A stretch of DNA of 64,000 nt from JANQJA01 sp047947185 (lineage in GTDB: Bacteria > Pseudomonadota > Gammaproteobacteria > Pseudomonadales > Azotimanducaceae), in the NCBI GenBank assembly GCA_047947185.1, contig CP170502.1, forward strand, positions 248,001 through 312,000. Reading direction: 5' to 3'. Positions 8,184 to 16,576 of the stretch are shown here, one piece after another. The notes beneath the pieces are model-generated. The model worked only from the letters and a program-made list of their open reading frames with translations, was not told the origin of the DNA and ran no database searches. Position numbers and translations under genes: made by a program. Position 1 is the first letter of the stretch. Every line of letters starts with the position of its first letter.

Positions 8184-11100
8184 TCAGGCGGCGCGAGGGT
8201 CTACCAGGCGAACCGGCTCGGGATCCTGGTCAAGTATCCGCATGAGGTTTTCCCGTTCGACGGCGACCAGTTGGACATTTTTTTCCTTGATGTGCCCAAA
8301 ACCGCGAATCCGGTCGGGCAGGGTGAGCAGTTGCCGGATGACCTTGATGTTGGAAGCGTCCAGCCGTGGCAGCAGCGCTGCAACGTCTGCCTCGTAATCA
8401 GCAATCAGCTGCCGTTCCAGCTTGCGGTCGCGTGTGTAGGCAAAGGGATCAAACGCGGTACCACGCAGGAAGCGCAGCCTGGCCAATATCCTGAAGGCCA
8501 GTCCCATCCATGAGCCGAACGCAATTTTTGTCGGTTGGCCATTGCCGTCGCGCGGCGCAATCAAAGGCGGGGCGAGGTGATACTTCAGGGTGTAGTCTCC
8601 CTCAAATTCTGCATCGAGTTGTTGACGGAAACCGGGGCTACTGAACAGCCGGGCAACTTCATACTCGTCCTTGTAGGCAAGCAGTTTGAAATAGCTGCGT
8701 GCAACCACCTTGGCGAGTTCATCACCCCCGTCAATCCCCTGTGCGGCGGCCGAAACCCGGTGGACCAGTGCGAGGTATCTCCCGGCCAGCGCCTCACCCT
8801 GATAATCAACCAGGTACTGACGACGATCCGCCAGAATTTCATCCAGGGTTTCGAGGCGGGTAAATGTTTCTGAATCCCTGAATGCCAGGGCGGCTGGCTC
8901 ATGTGCCAGCAAACGGCCCAATTGGAATGCAAGCGTGTTTTCAGCAACGGCGGCACCATTGAGTTCAATTGCACGCATGATGGCCGCAGAAGAAATCGGG
9001 ATCAGTCCCTGCTGAAAAGCGTAACCGGCAAGAAAAATATTGGTTGCCATGGTTTCGCCCAGCAGTTGATCAGATGCATCGGATGCGTTGACGAAATGGG
9101 TCTTGTCCGCACCGACACATTCAACGATGGTATTTTTCATCGAACGCGCGGGAAAACGGGCATCAGGATTGCGCGTGAATTCGGCGGTCATGGCTTCATG
9201 TGAATTGACGACGGCGTGAGCGTAAGCCTGATCCACTTTTGCCATGGCATCGTTGGACGCGGCCACCACCAGGTCGCAGCCTATCACCAGGCGCGCCCCG
9301 CCAGCGGCAATTCGTGCGGCGTGTATGTCTTCCGGCTGCCGCGCAATCTGCAGGTGGGTCAGTACTGCACCAAATTTCTGCGCCAGCCCCGTCATATCGA
9401 GCACAGAACTGCCCCGGCCCTCGAGGTGTGCTGCCATGCCCAGAATAGCCCCCAGGGTTGTGACCCCGGTGCCGCCCACACCGGCAAGGACAATGCCATA
9501 GGGTGAGTCGATGACCGGCAGGTCAGGCTCGGGCAGTTTGCTGAAATCATGGCCACTGGCGGTTTTCTTCGGCGACCGCGGCCGACCACCAGTAACCGTG
9601 ACAAAACTCGGGCAGAATCCTTTTACGCAGCTCATGTCCTTGTTGCAGGACGACTGTTCTATGGCGCGCTTGCGACCGTACTCGGTCTCGCGTGGCACTA
9701 CAGACAGGCAGTTTGAAGCAACGCCGCAATCCCCGCAGCCTTCACAGACACTGCTGTTGATAAAGGCCCGGACGGGTGGGTCAATCATCTGACCACGCTT
9801 GCGGCGACGGCGCTTTTCCGCGGCGCAGGTCTGGTCATAAACCAGTACACTGGTGCCTTTGACCAGGCGCAGTTTCTGCTGCAGGCTGTCCAGATTGTCC
9901 CTGTGGTCAAAGGTGACCAGGTCAGGGAATTCGCCACGCTGGTACTTGTCGATGTCATCACTGACAACAGCTATCCGGCTGATGCCTTCACCCTTGAGCT
10001 GTTCGCATAACTGGGCAACGGATAACTCGCCGTCGAGGGGCTGGCCACCGGTCATGGCAACCGCATCGTTGTACAGGATCTTGTAGGTGATATTTACGCC
10101 GGCCGCCACGGCGGCGCGTATGGCTAGCAGCCCGGAGTGAAAGTAGGTGCCATCACCCAGGTTCTGGAACACATGGGCGGTTTCGGTAAATGGTGCCTGT
10201 CCGATCCAGGTTGCCCCTTCGCCTCCCATCTGGGTGAAAGTTTCGGTTTCGCGTTCCATCCAGGTGGCCATGTAGTGGCAGCCGATACCACCCATGGCAC
10301 GGCTACCCTCAGGCACACGGGTTGAGGTATTGTGGGGGCAGCCGGAACAGAAGTGGGGTGTGCGTTCGGCGATGTCCTTGGGGAAATTGAGATAGGCCTC
10401 CTTTTCTTTCAGGAAACGCAGCCTGCGCTCCATGGTTTCACTGGTAAAAAAGCGCTGAATGCGCGCTGCGATGACCCGGGCGACGACGGCCGGCGTCAGT
10501 TCACCGGTGGATGGCAGCAGCCACTGACCCACCTCGTCCCGTTTGCCGACAACAACGGGGCGCACTGTCGAGTGCCAGTTGTAGAGTTCGCTGGTCAACT
10601 GTTCCTCGATCAGCCCGCGCTTTTCCTCCACCACAATCACTTCGCTCAGGCCAGCGGCAAACTCGTGCAGGCCTTCCGGTTCGAGCGGCCAGGGCATGCC
10701 AACCTTGTAGAGGCGCAGTCCAATTTTTGTTGCCAGCCCGTCATCTATGCCCAGGTCGTCAAGTGCCTGCAATACGTCCAGGTAGGCTTTCCCGGTGGAG
10801 ATAATACCGAGGCGTGGCTCAGGGCTGTCGATGGTGATGTGGTTCAGTCGGTTTGCCCGGGCAAAAGCGAGCACTGCGGGCAGCTTGAGGTTGTGGAGGC
10901 GAAGTTCCTGTTCCAGGGGTTTGTCGGGCCAGCGCAGATGCACATCAGGCGACTCCTCAGGCCTAACAATCTTCACGCGGTCGGGATCTATTGCCGTGGA
11001 ATAGGACGCATCAACCGTTTCAGCGATGGTCTTGAGAGCAACCCAGCAGCCGCTGTAACGCGACAGTGCCCAGCCAAACAGCCCAAGATCAATAATCTCC

Positions 11101-11630
11101 TGAACCCCGGCGGGATTGAGAATGGGGATCATCGCGTCAACAAAAGCATATTCCGACTGGTGCGGCAGTGTGGAAGATTTGCAGCCGTGATCGTCGCCGG
11201 CAATTGCGAGCACGCCACCGAACCTGGATGTGCCCGCGTGATTGGCATGGCGCAGCACATCACCGGAACGGTCCACACCGGGCCCTTTGCCATACCACAT
11301 GCCAAAGACGCCGTCATGCCTGGCGCCATCAAAAATGTTGACCTGCTGGGAACCCCAGACTGCGGTGGCCGCAAGTTCTTCATTGACGCCGGGCTGGAAA
11401 TGGATCTTGTGCTCCGCCAGGAATTGCCGCGCCTGCCAGAGGGTTTTGTCGAAGCCGCCAAGGGGCGAACCGCGATAACCCGAGATGAAGCCGGCGGTAT
11501 TCAGGCCGGCGGCTCGATCCCTGGATTCCTGCAGCATGGGCAGGCGAGCCAGGGCCTGGCTACCGGTCAGAAAAACCCGACCGGATTCCTGAACGTACTT
11601 GTCGTCAAGCTGCACATTATTGATAGCCAT
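8184..11630 (-). CDS. Fused indolepyruvate-type 2-oxoacid:ferredoxin oxidoreductase
   Basis: At 1148 residues this is the single-chain proteobacterial form. The pyrimidine-binding domain comes first (GYRGSPLGGFDKTLW). A thiamine-diphosphate domain follows around 460-600, with CSGCPHNTST, GGEGATWIGQ and NLGDGTYFHSG...YNDAVAMTGG. Next is an iron-sulphur cluster region around 640-690 (CEGCGDCGVASNC, CNKDMSCVKGFC), then the gamma domain starting GVGGTGVTTLGAILG near 715, and a DUF6537-like C-terminal part. It oxidatively decarboxylates aromatic or branched 2-oxo acids to acyl-CoA, reducing ferredoxin. The neighbouring acyl-CoA dehydrogenases could take its branched-acyl-CoA products. It converges with the gene at 6942. 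Confidence 0.92.
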   Translation of the reverse strand: MAINNVQLDDKYVQESGRVFLTGSQALARLPMLQESRDRAAGLNTAGFISGYRGSPLGGFDKTLWQARQFLAEHKIHFQPGVNEELAATAVWGSQQVNIFDGARHDGVFGMWYGKGPGVDRSGDVLRHANHAGTSRFGGVLAIAGDDHGCKSSTLPHQSEYAFVDAMIPILNPAGVQEIIDLGLFGWALSRYSGCWVALKTIAETVDASYSTAIDPDRVKIVRPEESPDVHLRWPDKPLEQELRLHNLKLPAVLAFARANRLNHITIDSPEPRLGIISTGKAYLDVLQALDDLGIDDGLATKIGLRLYKVGMPWPLEPEGLHEFAAGLSEVIVVEEKRGLIEEQLTSELYNWHSTVRPVVVGKRDEVGQWLLPSTGELTPAVVARVIAARIQRFFTSETMERRLRFLKEKEAYLNFPKDIAERTPHFCSGCPHNTSTRVPEGSRAMGGIGCHYMATWMERETETFTQMGGEGATWIGQAPFTETAHVFQNLGDGTYFHSGLLAIRAAVAAGVNITYKILYNDAVAMTGGQPLDGELSVAQLCEQLKGEGISRIAVVSDDIDKYQRGEFPDLVTFDHRDNLDSLQQKLRLVKGTSVLVYDQTCAAEKRRRRKRGQMIDPPVRAFINSSVCEGCGDCGVASNCLSVVPRETEYGRKRAIEQSSCNKDMSCVKGFCPSFVTVTGGRPRSPKKTASGHDFSKLPEPDLPVIDSPYGIVLAGVGGTGVTTLGAILGMAAHLEGRGSSVLDMTGLAQKFGAVLTHLQIARQPEDIHAARIAAGGARLVIGCDLVVAASNDAMAKVDQAYAHAVVNSHEAMTAEFTRNPDARFPARSMKNTIVECVGADKTHFVNASDASDQLLGETMATNIFLAGYAFQQGLIPISSAAIMRAIELNGAAVAENTLAFQLGRLLAHEPAALAFRDSETFTRLETLDEILADRRQYLVDYQGEALAGRYLALVHRVSAAAQGIDGGDELAKVVARSYFKLLAYKDEYEVARLFSSPGFRQQLDAEFEGDYTLKYHLAPPLIAPRDGNGQPTKIAFGSWMGLAFRILARLRFLRGTAFDPFAYTRDRKLERQLIADYEADVAALLPRLDASNIKVIRQLLTLPDRIRGFGHIKEKNVQLVAVERENLMRILDQDPEPVRLVDPRAA

Positions 11631-11996
11631 TGAAAGCCCTCACTCGAAATCGGTTGAAGTTGCCCAGCCACGGTCGGTTGTCGCTGGCGTCCCGGTTCGT
11701 CACGCATGCGAATGAAAGGCTGCTGACAGGTGAGAACAATTGTTGCCTGTGGGTTCATGCCAGATACCTCACGCAGGATCACTGCATTGGTGTTGGTGTT
11801 CCAGATTGGGGTGGATCACCCCTCTCAATTGGATTACCGTCCTGCATGCAGGGTTACCGCACCGGACAATTGCATGTTACCAGTGTCCCGGGGCCGGTCA
11901 AACCCGGATTGGGCTGTCACGGGCAGGCTGAACAAACAGGCGCAAGCGCGCTGCAGGCTACGCCTGTAGAGACCGACAGGGAAGTTCAGCGTCTCG
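11631..11996. other. 366-base gap with probable control region of the oxidoreductase gene
   Basis: I find no convincing coding frame here. It must hold the promoter of the minus-strand oxidoreductase, whose start is at 11630. Visible elements are the 10-base palindrome AACAATTGTT at 11735-11744, a second palindrome CCTGCATGCAGG at 11841-11852 flanked by TTACCG/TTACCG, and an inverted repeat ACAGGCG/CGCCTGT at about 11936-11967 just below the TetR stop. The last could be a weak terminator stem for tetR, although no T run follows. The rest looks featureless. Confidence 0.5.
11735..11744. promoter_or_regulatory. Candidate operator AACAATTGTT upstream of oxidoreductase
   Basis: A perfect 10-base palindrome lies about 105 bases before the oxidoreductase start. 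Its core ACAATTGT recurs at 12764-12771 between the TetR gene and the divergent acyl-CoA dehydrogenase. Shared palindromes around a local TetR gene are how such regulators usually mark their targets. The binding itself is inferred. Confidence 0.35.
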
Positions 11997-12689
11997 TTAG
12001 GCCCTGAGCAGTTGGGGTTCGGCCGGGGCGGCAGGAACGGTGCGCCTGGCGGCTGCCACAGGTGGCATGGGTACCTGAATAAGTGCCCTGGCCACCGCGT
12101 CAGGCAGGCCCAGCATGCGCAACACGTAGCGGATGGTGTCATCTATTGCACGCCTTTCCATGCGTGTTGCCTTGATCTCGTCATAAGCGTGGCGAACCAT
12201 ACCCATGATCAGGCTGGCAGCGAAGGTCGGGTCTTCGACCCGGAACCGCCCGGCGGCAATACCTCGGCGGACATCCGCCAGGCATTGTTCCCGGTCCTGG
12301 GTCAGGGTGGTATGTTCGCCCGTCAGCCCTGCGTTCTTCACAAAACCGTTCCATTCCTCATCGTCCAGTGCCTGCTGGAGACAATACTTGAGCGTAATGG
12401 CAACAAGCATGGCAGGGTCCTTGACGGGCCGTCGGACCTCATCGAGGGATGCGTTGAAGGCAACCCGCATATCGGCAAGCACCGCCTCGAAAATTGATTC
12501 CTTGGAGTCAAAATAGTTGTAGAAGGTGCCAAGGCCCACGCCGGCTCGCCCGGTGATATCCTGAATTGCGACTGGCTCAGGCCCGCGTTCGCTCACCAGC
12601 ATGCGAGCGGCCCCCAGCAGTGCCTGACGCGTTTTTTCCCGTTTGCGGGCAAGACGTGTGGTTCCGCTCATTTTTCTGGACCGTTCCAT
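11997..12689 (-). CDS. TetR/AcrR family transcriptional regulator
   Basis: The 230-residue protein has the N-terminal TetR helix-turn-helix (RQALLGAARMLVSERG, then IQDITGRAGVGLGTFYNYFDSKESIFEAV) and a C-terminal ligand domain of about 150 residues. The first ATG is at 12689; a second ATG at 12671 (MSGTTRLARK) is equally plausible, and the frame is open to a TTG at 12725. It is divergent from the acyl-CoA dehydrogenase at 12856 and lies upstream of the oxidoreductase on the same strand. It therefore probably controls acyl-CoA or 2-oxoacid catabolism in response to an acyl-CoA-like ligand. That role is inferred from position. Confidence 0.88.
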   Translation of the reverse strand: MERSRKMSGTTRLARKREKTRQALLGAARMLVSERGPEPVAIQDITGRAGVGLGTFYNYFDSKESIFEAVLADMRVAFNASLDEVRRPVKDPAMLVAITLKYCLQQALDDEEWNGFVKNAGLTGEHTTLTQDREQCLADVRRGIAAGRFRVEDPTFAASLIMGMVRHAYDEIKATRMERRAIDDTIRYVLRMLGLPDAVARALIQVPMPPVAAARRTVPAAPAEPQLLRA

Positions 12690-12763
12690 GGTAACGTAAA
12701 GGGCAACAGCAGGTGTTGGTGACAATTGGGCAGATTATCACCTACATTCCGGCAAAAACTGAA

Positions 12764-12771
12764 ACAATTGT
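12764..12771. promoter_or_regulatory. Candidate TetR operator ACAATTGT in divergent region
   Basis: The divergent 166-base region between tetR (12689) and the dehydrogenase (12856) contains GAAACAATTGTGAA. The same 8-base palindrome occurs upstream of the oxidoreductase. A longer, imperfect pair GATTATC/GATAATC (about 12733 and 12774) surrounds it. This is a candidate autoregulatory site. Confidence 0.35.
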
Positions 12772-12855
12772 GAAGATAATCAGAACTGCGATGGAGTTAA
12801 CAAAACAACCATGGGGAGGGTAGTTTGAGGTTGGCAGCAAGGAGACAAGTGCGAT

Positions 12856-14022
12856 ATGGACTTTAACCTGACAGGTCAGCAGGAGGCCATCCGCGATGCG
12901 GTGGCCCGTATCTGCGCAGAATTTGATGACGCCTACTGGCTGGCGCGCGACAGTGATGGTCAGTTTCCGGAAGCTTTTGTCAAGGCAATCACGGGAGGTG
13001 GCTGGCTTGGCATTGCCATGCCGGAAGCCTATGGTGGCGCTGGTCTTGGTATCACCGAAACTGCCATTCTGGCACATACCATTGCCCGGTCTGGCGCCGG
13101 CATGAGTGGCGCTTCCGCGGTTCACCTCAACCTGTTTGGACCCAATCCCATTGTTGTGTTTGGCACCGATGACCAGAAAGCCCGGTTCCTGCCGCCCTTG
13201 ATCCAGGGCAAGGATCGCGCCTGTTTTGGCGTGACCGAACCGGATGCGGGGCTCAATACCACCCGACTCCGAACCCGGGCCGTCCGGGAGGGTGACCACT
13301 ATGTGGTGACCGGCAGGAAACTCTGGACTTCCACAGCGCAGACCGCCAACAAGATACTGCTGATTGCGCGTACCCGTGATCTTGAGGACTGCGTCAAGCC
13401 GACTGATGGACTGACGCTCTTCTACACGGACCTGGATCGATCCGCGGTGGAAGTGCGGGAAATCGAGAAGATGGGACGTAAGGCGGTGGATTCCAATGCG
13501 CTGTTTATTGACGGGCTGAAAGTGCCCCGGGAAGACCGTATTGGCGCGGAAGGGGAGGGCTGGAAATGCCTGCTGCATGGCCTGAACCCGGAGCGGATAC
13601 TTATTGCGGCGGAGGCGGTCGGGCTTGGCCAGGCAGCACTGGAACGCGCCAGTCGCTATGCCCGGGAGCGCGTGGTGTTTGATCGCACTATTGGCAAGAA
13701 TCAGGCGATCCAGCATCCCCTGGCAGTCAACTGGATGGAACTTGAAGCCGCACACCTCATGGTTTTCAAGGCAGCGTCCCTGTATGACGCGGGGAAATCC
13801 TGCGGCGCGGAGGCAAACGCGGCCAAGTTTCTGGCTGCTGAAGCAGGTTTCAAGGCATGCCAACAGGCCGTTCGGACCCATGGCGGCATGGGATATGCGC
13901 GGGAATACCAGGTGGAACGCTACCTGCGGGAAATCATGATTCCGGTCATTGCGCCCGTCAGCCAGGAATTGATTCAATCGTTTATCGCCGAGCAGGTGCT
14001 GGGGCAGGAGAAGAGTTACTAA
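12856..14022 (+). CDS. Acyl-CoA dehydrogenase with altered catalytic position
   Basis: A 388-residue acyl-CoA dehydrogenase with GVTEPDAGLNTT, GRKLWTSTAQTA, RVVFDRTIGKNQAIQHPLA and THGGMGYAREY. The region that normally reads IYEGTNE is IAPVSQE, so the MCAD-type catalytic Glu is proline. The candidate base is the Glu of LNPERILIAAEAVG near residue 247, as in the long-chain/isovaleryl subgroup. AAGGAG precedes the ATG by 11 bases. It is divergent from a TetR gene that probably controls it. Confidence 0.9.
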   Translation: MDFNLTGQQEAIRDAVARICAEFDDAYWLARDSDGQFPEAFVKAITGGGWLGIAMPEAYGGAGLGITETAILAHTIARSGAGMSGASAVHLNLFGPNPIVVFGTDDQKARFLPPLIQGKDRACFGVTEPDAGLNTTRLRTRAVREGDHYVVTGRKLWTSTAQTANKILLIARTRDLEDCVKPTDGLTLFYTDLDRSAVEVREIEKMGRKAVDSNALFIDGLKVPREDRIGAEGEGWKCLLHGLNPERILIAAEAVGLGQAALERASRYARERVVFDRTIGKNQAIQHPLAVNWMELEAAHLMVFKAASLYDAGKSCGAEANAAKFLAAEAGFKACQQAVRTHGGMGYAREYQVERYLREIMIPVIAPVSQELIQSFIAEQVLGQEKSY

Positions 14023-14048
14023 CCACCGTTTGACGCAACAGGGGGCTT

Positions 14049-15194
14049 ATGCCGCACCAAGGAGTCGAAATTGCCGAACTGGTAACGGGCATTGTGATCC
14101 TGATGCTGGTGGCTGCGGCAACTACTGTGGCCAGCAAACGCATCAGTCGCCTGCCATTGACCATTGCCCTCGTGTTTGTCGGCATTGCCATAGCTGCCCT
14201 TGCGCAACACCTGACGTTTCTTGAGCCCGTTGCCAATTTCCACCTCACGCCCGAACTGGTGCTCTTTGTCTTTATCCCGACGCTGATTTTCGAGTCGGCG
14301 TTCAACCTGAACGCCCGTCAGGTCGCGCGTAACATCTGGCCCATCATGACGCTGGCGGTCCCGGGCCTGTTGCTGTCAACGGCCATTATCGGGCTGGTTA
14401 TGGTTGTACTGACAGATTTTGATCCAATGGTCGCGCTGTTGCTGGGCGCCATTCTCAGTGCAACTGATCCCGTGGCCGTGATTGCCATCTTCAAACAGTT
14501 GGGGGTGCCGGAACGGCTGACGATCCTGGTTGAAGGCGAGAGCCTGTTTAACGATGCCACGTCGCTGGTGCTTGCAACCCTGCTACTGGGTATCCTGGTT
14601 GCGGGTGAGTTTTCGGCGCTGACAGTTGCCGAGGGTTTTGTTGAGTTTCTGGTTGTGTTCGCGGGGGGTGTTGTCGTTGGCTGGTTGCTCGCGCTGCTGA
14701 CGGGACAACTGCTCGGCAACATCGAGTCTGATCCGGATATCGAGATTACGCTGACGACTATCCTCGCCTATTTCTCTTTTATCATCGCGGAGCACGTTTT
14801 CCATGTCAGCGGCATAATGGCGGTTGTTGCGGCGGGCCTGACCATTGGATCATGGGGCAAGTCAAAAATCAGCCCCTCCACGGAAGCGTTTATGGAACAC
14901 TTCTGGGAATACCTGTCCTACCTCGCCAACGCTCTGATTTTCCTTATGGTTGGCATGCAGATTGATCTTTTGGTGTTGGTCGATTCGATTGGCCTGATTG
15001 CCTGTGTTGTGGTGGCCATGCTCGTTTCCCGCCTGGTGGTTGTCTTCGGATTGCTGCCCGTAGTTGGCAAGGTTCCGGGCTCGGAACCCATTGGTATGCC
15101 GTTCCAGCAGGTGATGTTCTGGGGGGGCTTCGTGGGGCTATTGCGCTGGCAATTGTGCTGTCTTTGCCGGAGTTTGAATACAAACAGACACTGA
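14049..15194 (+). CDS. Na+/H+ antiporter (CPA1/NhaP type), N-terminal part before a frameshift
   Basis: This frame encodes the membrane part of a cation:proton antiporter. It shows many hydrophobic helices, SATDPVAVIAIFKQLG near residue 138 and EGESLFNDATSLVL near 162, both ion-path motifs of the CPA1 group. Near residue 358 the frame reads MFWGGFVGLLRW and soon stops. Adding one base to the G run at 15121-15127 restores MFWGGLRGAIALAIVLSLPE, the normal sequence of this helix, and continues into the frame at 15155. The intact protein would be about 836 residues over 14049-16558. AGGGGG precedes the ATG. Confidence 0.85.
   Translation: MPHQGVEIAELVTGIVILMLVAAATTVASKRISRLPLTIALVFVGIAIAALAQHLTFLEPVANFHLTPELVLFVFIPTLIFESAFNLNARQVARNIWPIMTLAVPGLLLSTAIIGLVMVVLTDFDPMVALLLGAILSATDPVAVIAIFKQLGVPERLTILVEGESLFNDATSLVLATLLLGILVAGEFSALTVAEGFVEFLVVFAGGVVVGWLLALLTGQLLGNIESDPDIEITLTTILAYFSFIIAEHVFHVSGIMAVVAAGLTIGSWGKSKISPSTEAFMEHFWEYLSYLANALIFLMVGMQIDLLVLVDSIGLIACVVVAMLVSRLVVVFGLLPVVGKVPGSEPIGMPFQQVMFWGGFVGLLRWQLCCLCRSLNTNRH
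15121..15127 (+). other. Frameshift site: seven Gs where eight are expected
   Basis: TTCT is followed by seven Gs and CTTCGTGGGGC. Eight Gs would keep the antiporter in one frame as FWGGLRGAIAL. The cause may be a sequencing or assembly error in a homopolymer, a real mutation, a phase-variable tract, or ribosomal or polymerase slippage. Confidence 0.8.
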
Positions 15195-16558
15195 TTGCCG
15201 TGGTGATGGGCGCCGTGCTGTTTACGCTGGTGGCCCAGGGGTTGACGATCGAGTTGCTCGTCAAATGGCTTGGACTCGACAAACTCAGTGTGCCGGACAA
15301 CCTTGCCAAACTCGAAGGAGACCGCAATGCCCGTCATGAGGGGCTGGCGCGACTCGGTAACCTGGTCAGCGGGGGAATTTTTTCGCAACGCGTAGCTGAC
15401 AACCTGCGCGAAAAGTGTGAGCGGGAAATTGCTGCGCTGGAAACCGAGTTGGCCCAGGTGCACAAGGCCATGACTCGCCAGGAGGAGAAAGACATACTGC
15501 TCTTGCGCTGCCTCGTGAGAGAAAAGGCCAGGTACCACGAACTGTTCAGCCGTGGGCTAATCAATGAGTGGGCGTTCAGGGAACTGGACCACACCATTAA
15601 TGTGCAGCTGGATGACGTCAGGCACCGGGGCATGCCACCCACCCACCGGTTCGGCACGCCACCGGGGAAGTTGCTGGATGTATTCCTGGTCAGGTTCCTG
15701 GATCACGTGCCGGGGTTCGCTGACATCGTTGAGGAGCGTCGAACCCAGCGGATTATCCGGGATTACGATATCAGCTGGGGGCGTTTTCGTGGTGTGAGTA
15801 CTGTGCTGCATAACCTGGCGGAGTTTGCCAGGGAAGGGGATGTCCAGGCTGGCGTGATTGAGGACGTGCGCTCAATCTACCAGCAGATACAGGCAGAGAT
15901 GAAGGCCCAACTGGATGAGGTGGCTGAGCTTTACCCCGAGTTTGTTGAAACCATGCAGGAACAGCTGGCGCAGCGATTGCTGCTGGTTGCAGAGCACGAA
16001 TCGGTAGCGCAGGCCGCGGCGACAGGCATGATTCACGAGGGCATCGCCAACAAGATCCTGAAGGAGCAGCGCGAACGCCTGCGCCAGCTCAAACGGGATG
16101 ACATTACCGCGAGCCTCGAGATCGAAGTAACTGAGCTGCTCAGAAAAGTGCCGGTGTTTGCCGGAATCAGGGCGGCGGAGTTCAGTGAAATTGCCAGGTA
16201 CCTGAAGCCGAGGAGCGTGCCGCGCAAGACCCATATTATTGAGCAGGGTGCAGCCGGCAACTCCATGTTCCTGATTGCCCGTGGCGTCGCCAACGTTTTT
16301 ATCACAACAGATGGCGAGCGCGAACACGTGCAGACGCTCTATGCGGGTGACTTCTTTGGTGAGGCGGCCATGCTGCATGGGACGCCGCGCAACGCCACAA
16401 TTATCGCAGTAACACCCTGTTCTCTCTACGAACTGAGTGGCACCGACCTGAACAGGATCTGTGAACACCATCCTGACATCCGGGACGCGGTAGAGAAAGT
16501 CGACGTCGAACGACTGAAAAGCAATACCACCCGCCATGGACCCGGCGCACCTGCTTGA
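15155..16558 (+). CDS. Antiporter C-terminal part with cyclic-nucleotide-binding domain
   Basis: This is the continuation of the gene at 14049 after the frameshift; it has no start of its own that I trust. It opens with the last antiporter helices (YKQTLIAVVMGAVLFTLVAQGLTIELLVKW). About 250 residues of charged, probably coiled-coil helices follow. The last 120 residues form a CRP-type cNMP-binding fold, with IEQGAAGNSMFLIARG, AGDFFGEAAMLHGTPRNATI and a lid helix. The Glu of FGE and the Arg of PRNAT match the phosphate-binding residues. The layout resembles SLC9C-type exchangers, but without a voltage sensor. Confidence 0.82.
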   Translation: MLSLPEFEYKQTLIAVVMGAVLFTLVAQGLTIELLVKWLGLDKLSVPDNLAKLEGDRNARHEGLARLGNLVSGGIFSQRVADNLREKCEREIAALETELAQVHKAMTRQEEKDILLLRCLVREKARYHELFSRGLINEWAFRELDHTINVQLDDVRHRGMPPTHRFGTPPGKLLDVFLVRFLDHVPGFADIVEERRTQRIIRDYDISWGRFRGVSTVLHNLAEFAREGDVQAGVIEDVRSIYQQIQAEMKAQLDEVAELYPEFVETMQEQLAQRLLLVAEHESVAQAAATGMIHEGIANKILKEQRERLRQLKRDDITASLEIEVTELLRKVPVFAGIRAAEFSEIARYLKPRSVPRKTHIIEQGAAGNSMFLIARGVANVFITTDGEREHVQTLYAGDFFGEAAMLHGTPRNATIIAVTPCSLYELSGTDLNRICEHHPDIRDAVEKVDVERLKSNTTRHGPGAPA

Positions 16559-16576
16559 TCCAGCCTTTGCCCCGGC

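Noticed and set aside
10332..11633. A 433-residue plus-strand frame opposite the oxidoreductase
   Set aside because: It is an antisense shadow of the fused oxidoreductase, whose motifs are unmistakable; the plus-strand product has no motif or ribosome site.
11841..11852. CCTGCATGCAGG palindrome as an operator
   Set aside because: It is a single perfect palindrome without a second copy elsewhere in the window; too little support to call it a site.
12742..13977. A 411-residue minus-strand frame opposite the acyl-CoA dehydrogenase at 12856
   Set aside because: Antisense shadow of a clear enzyme; no motif and no start signal.
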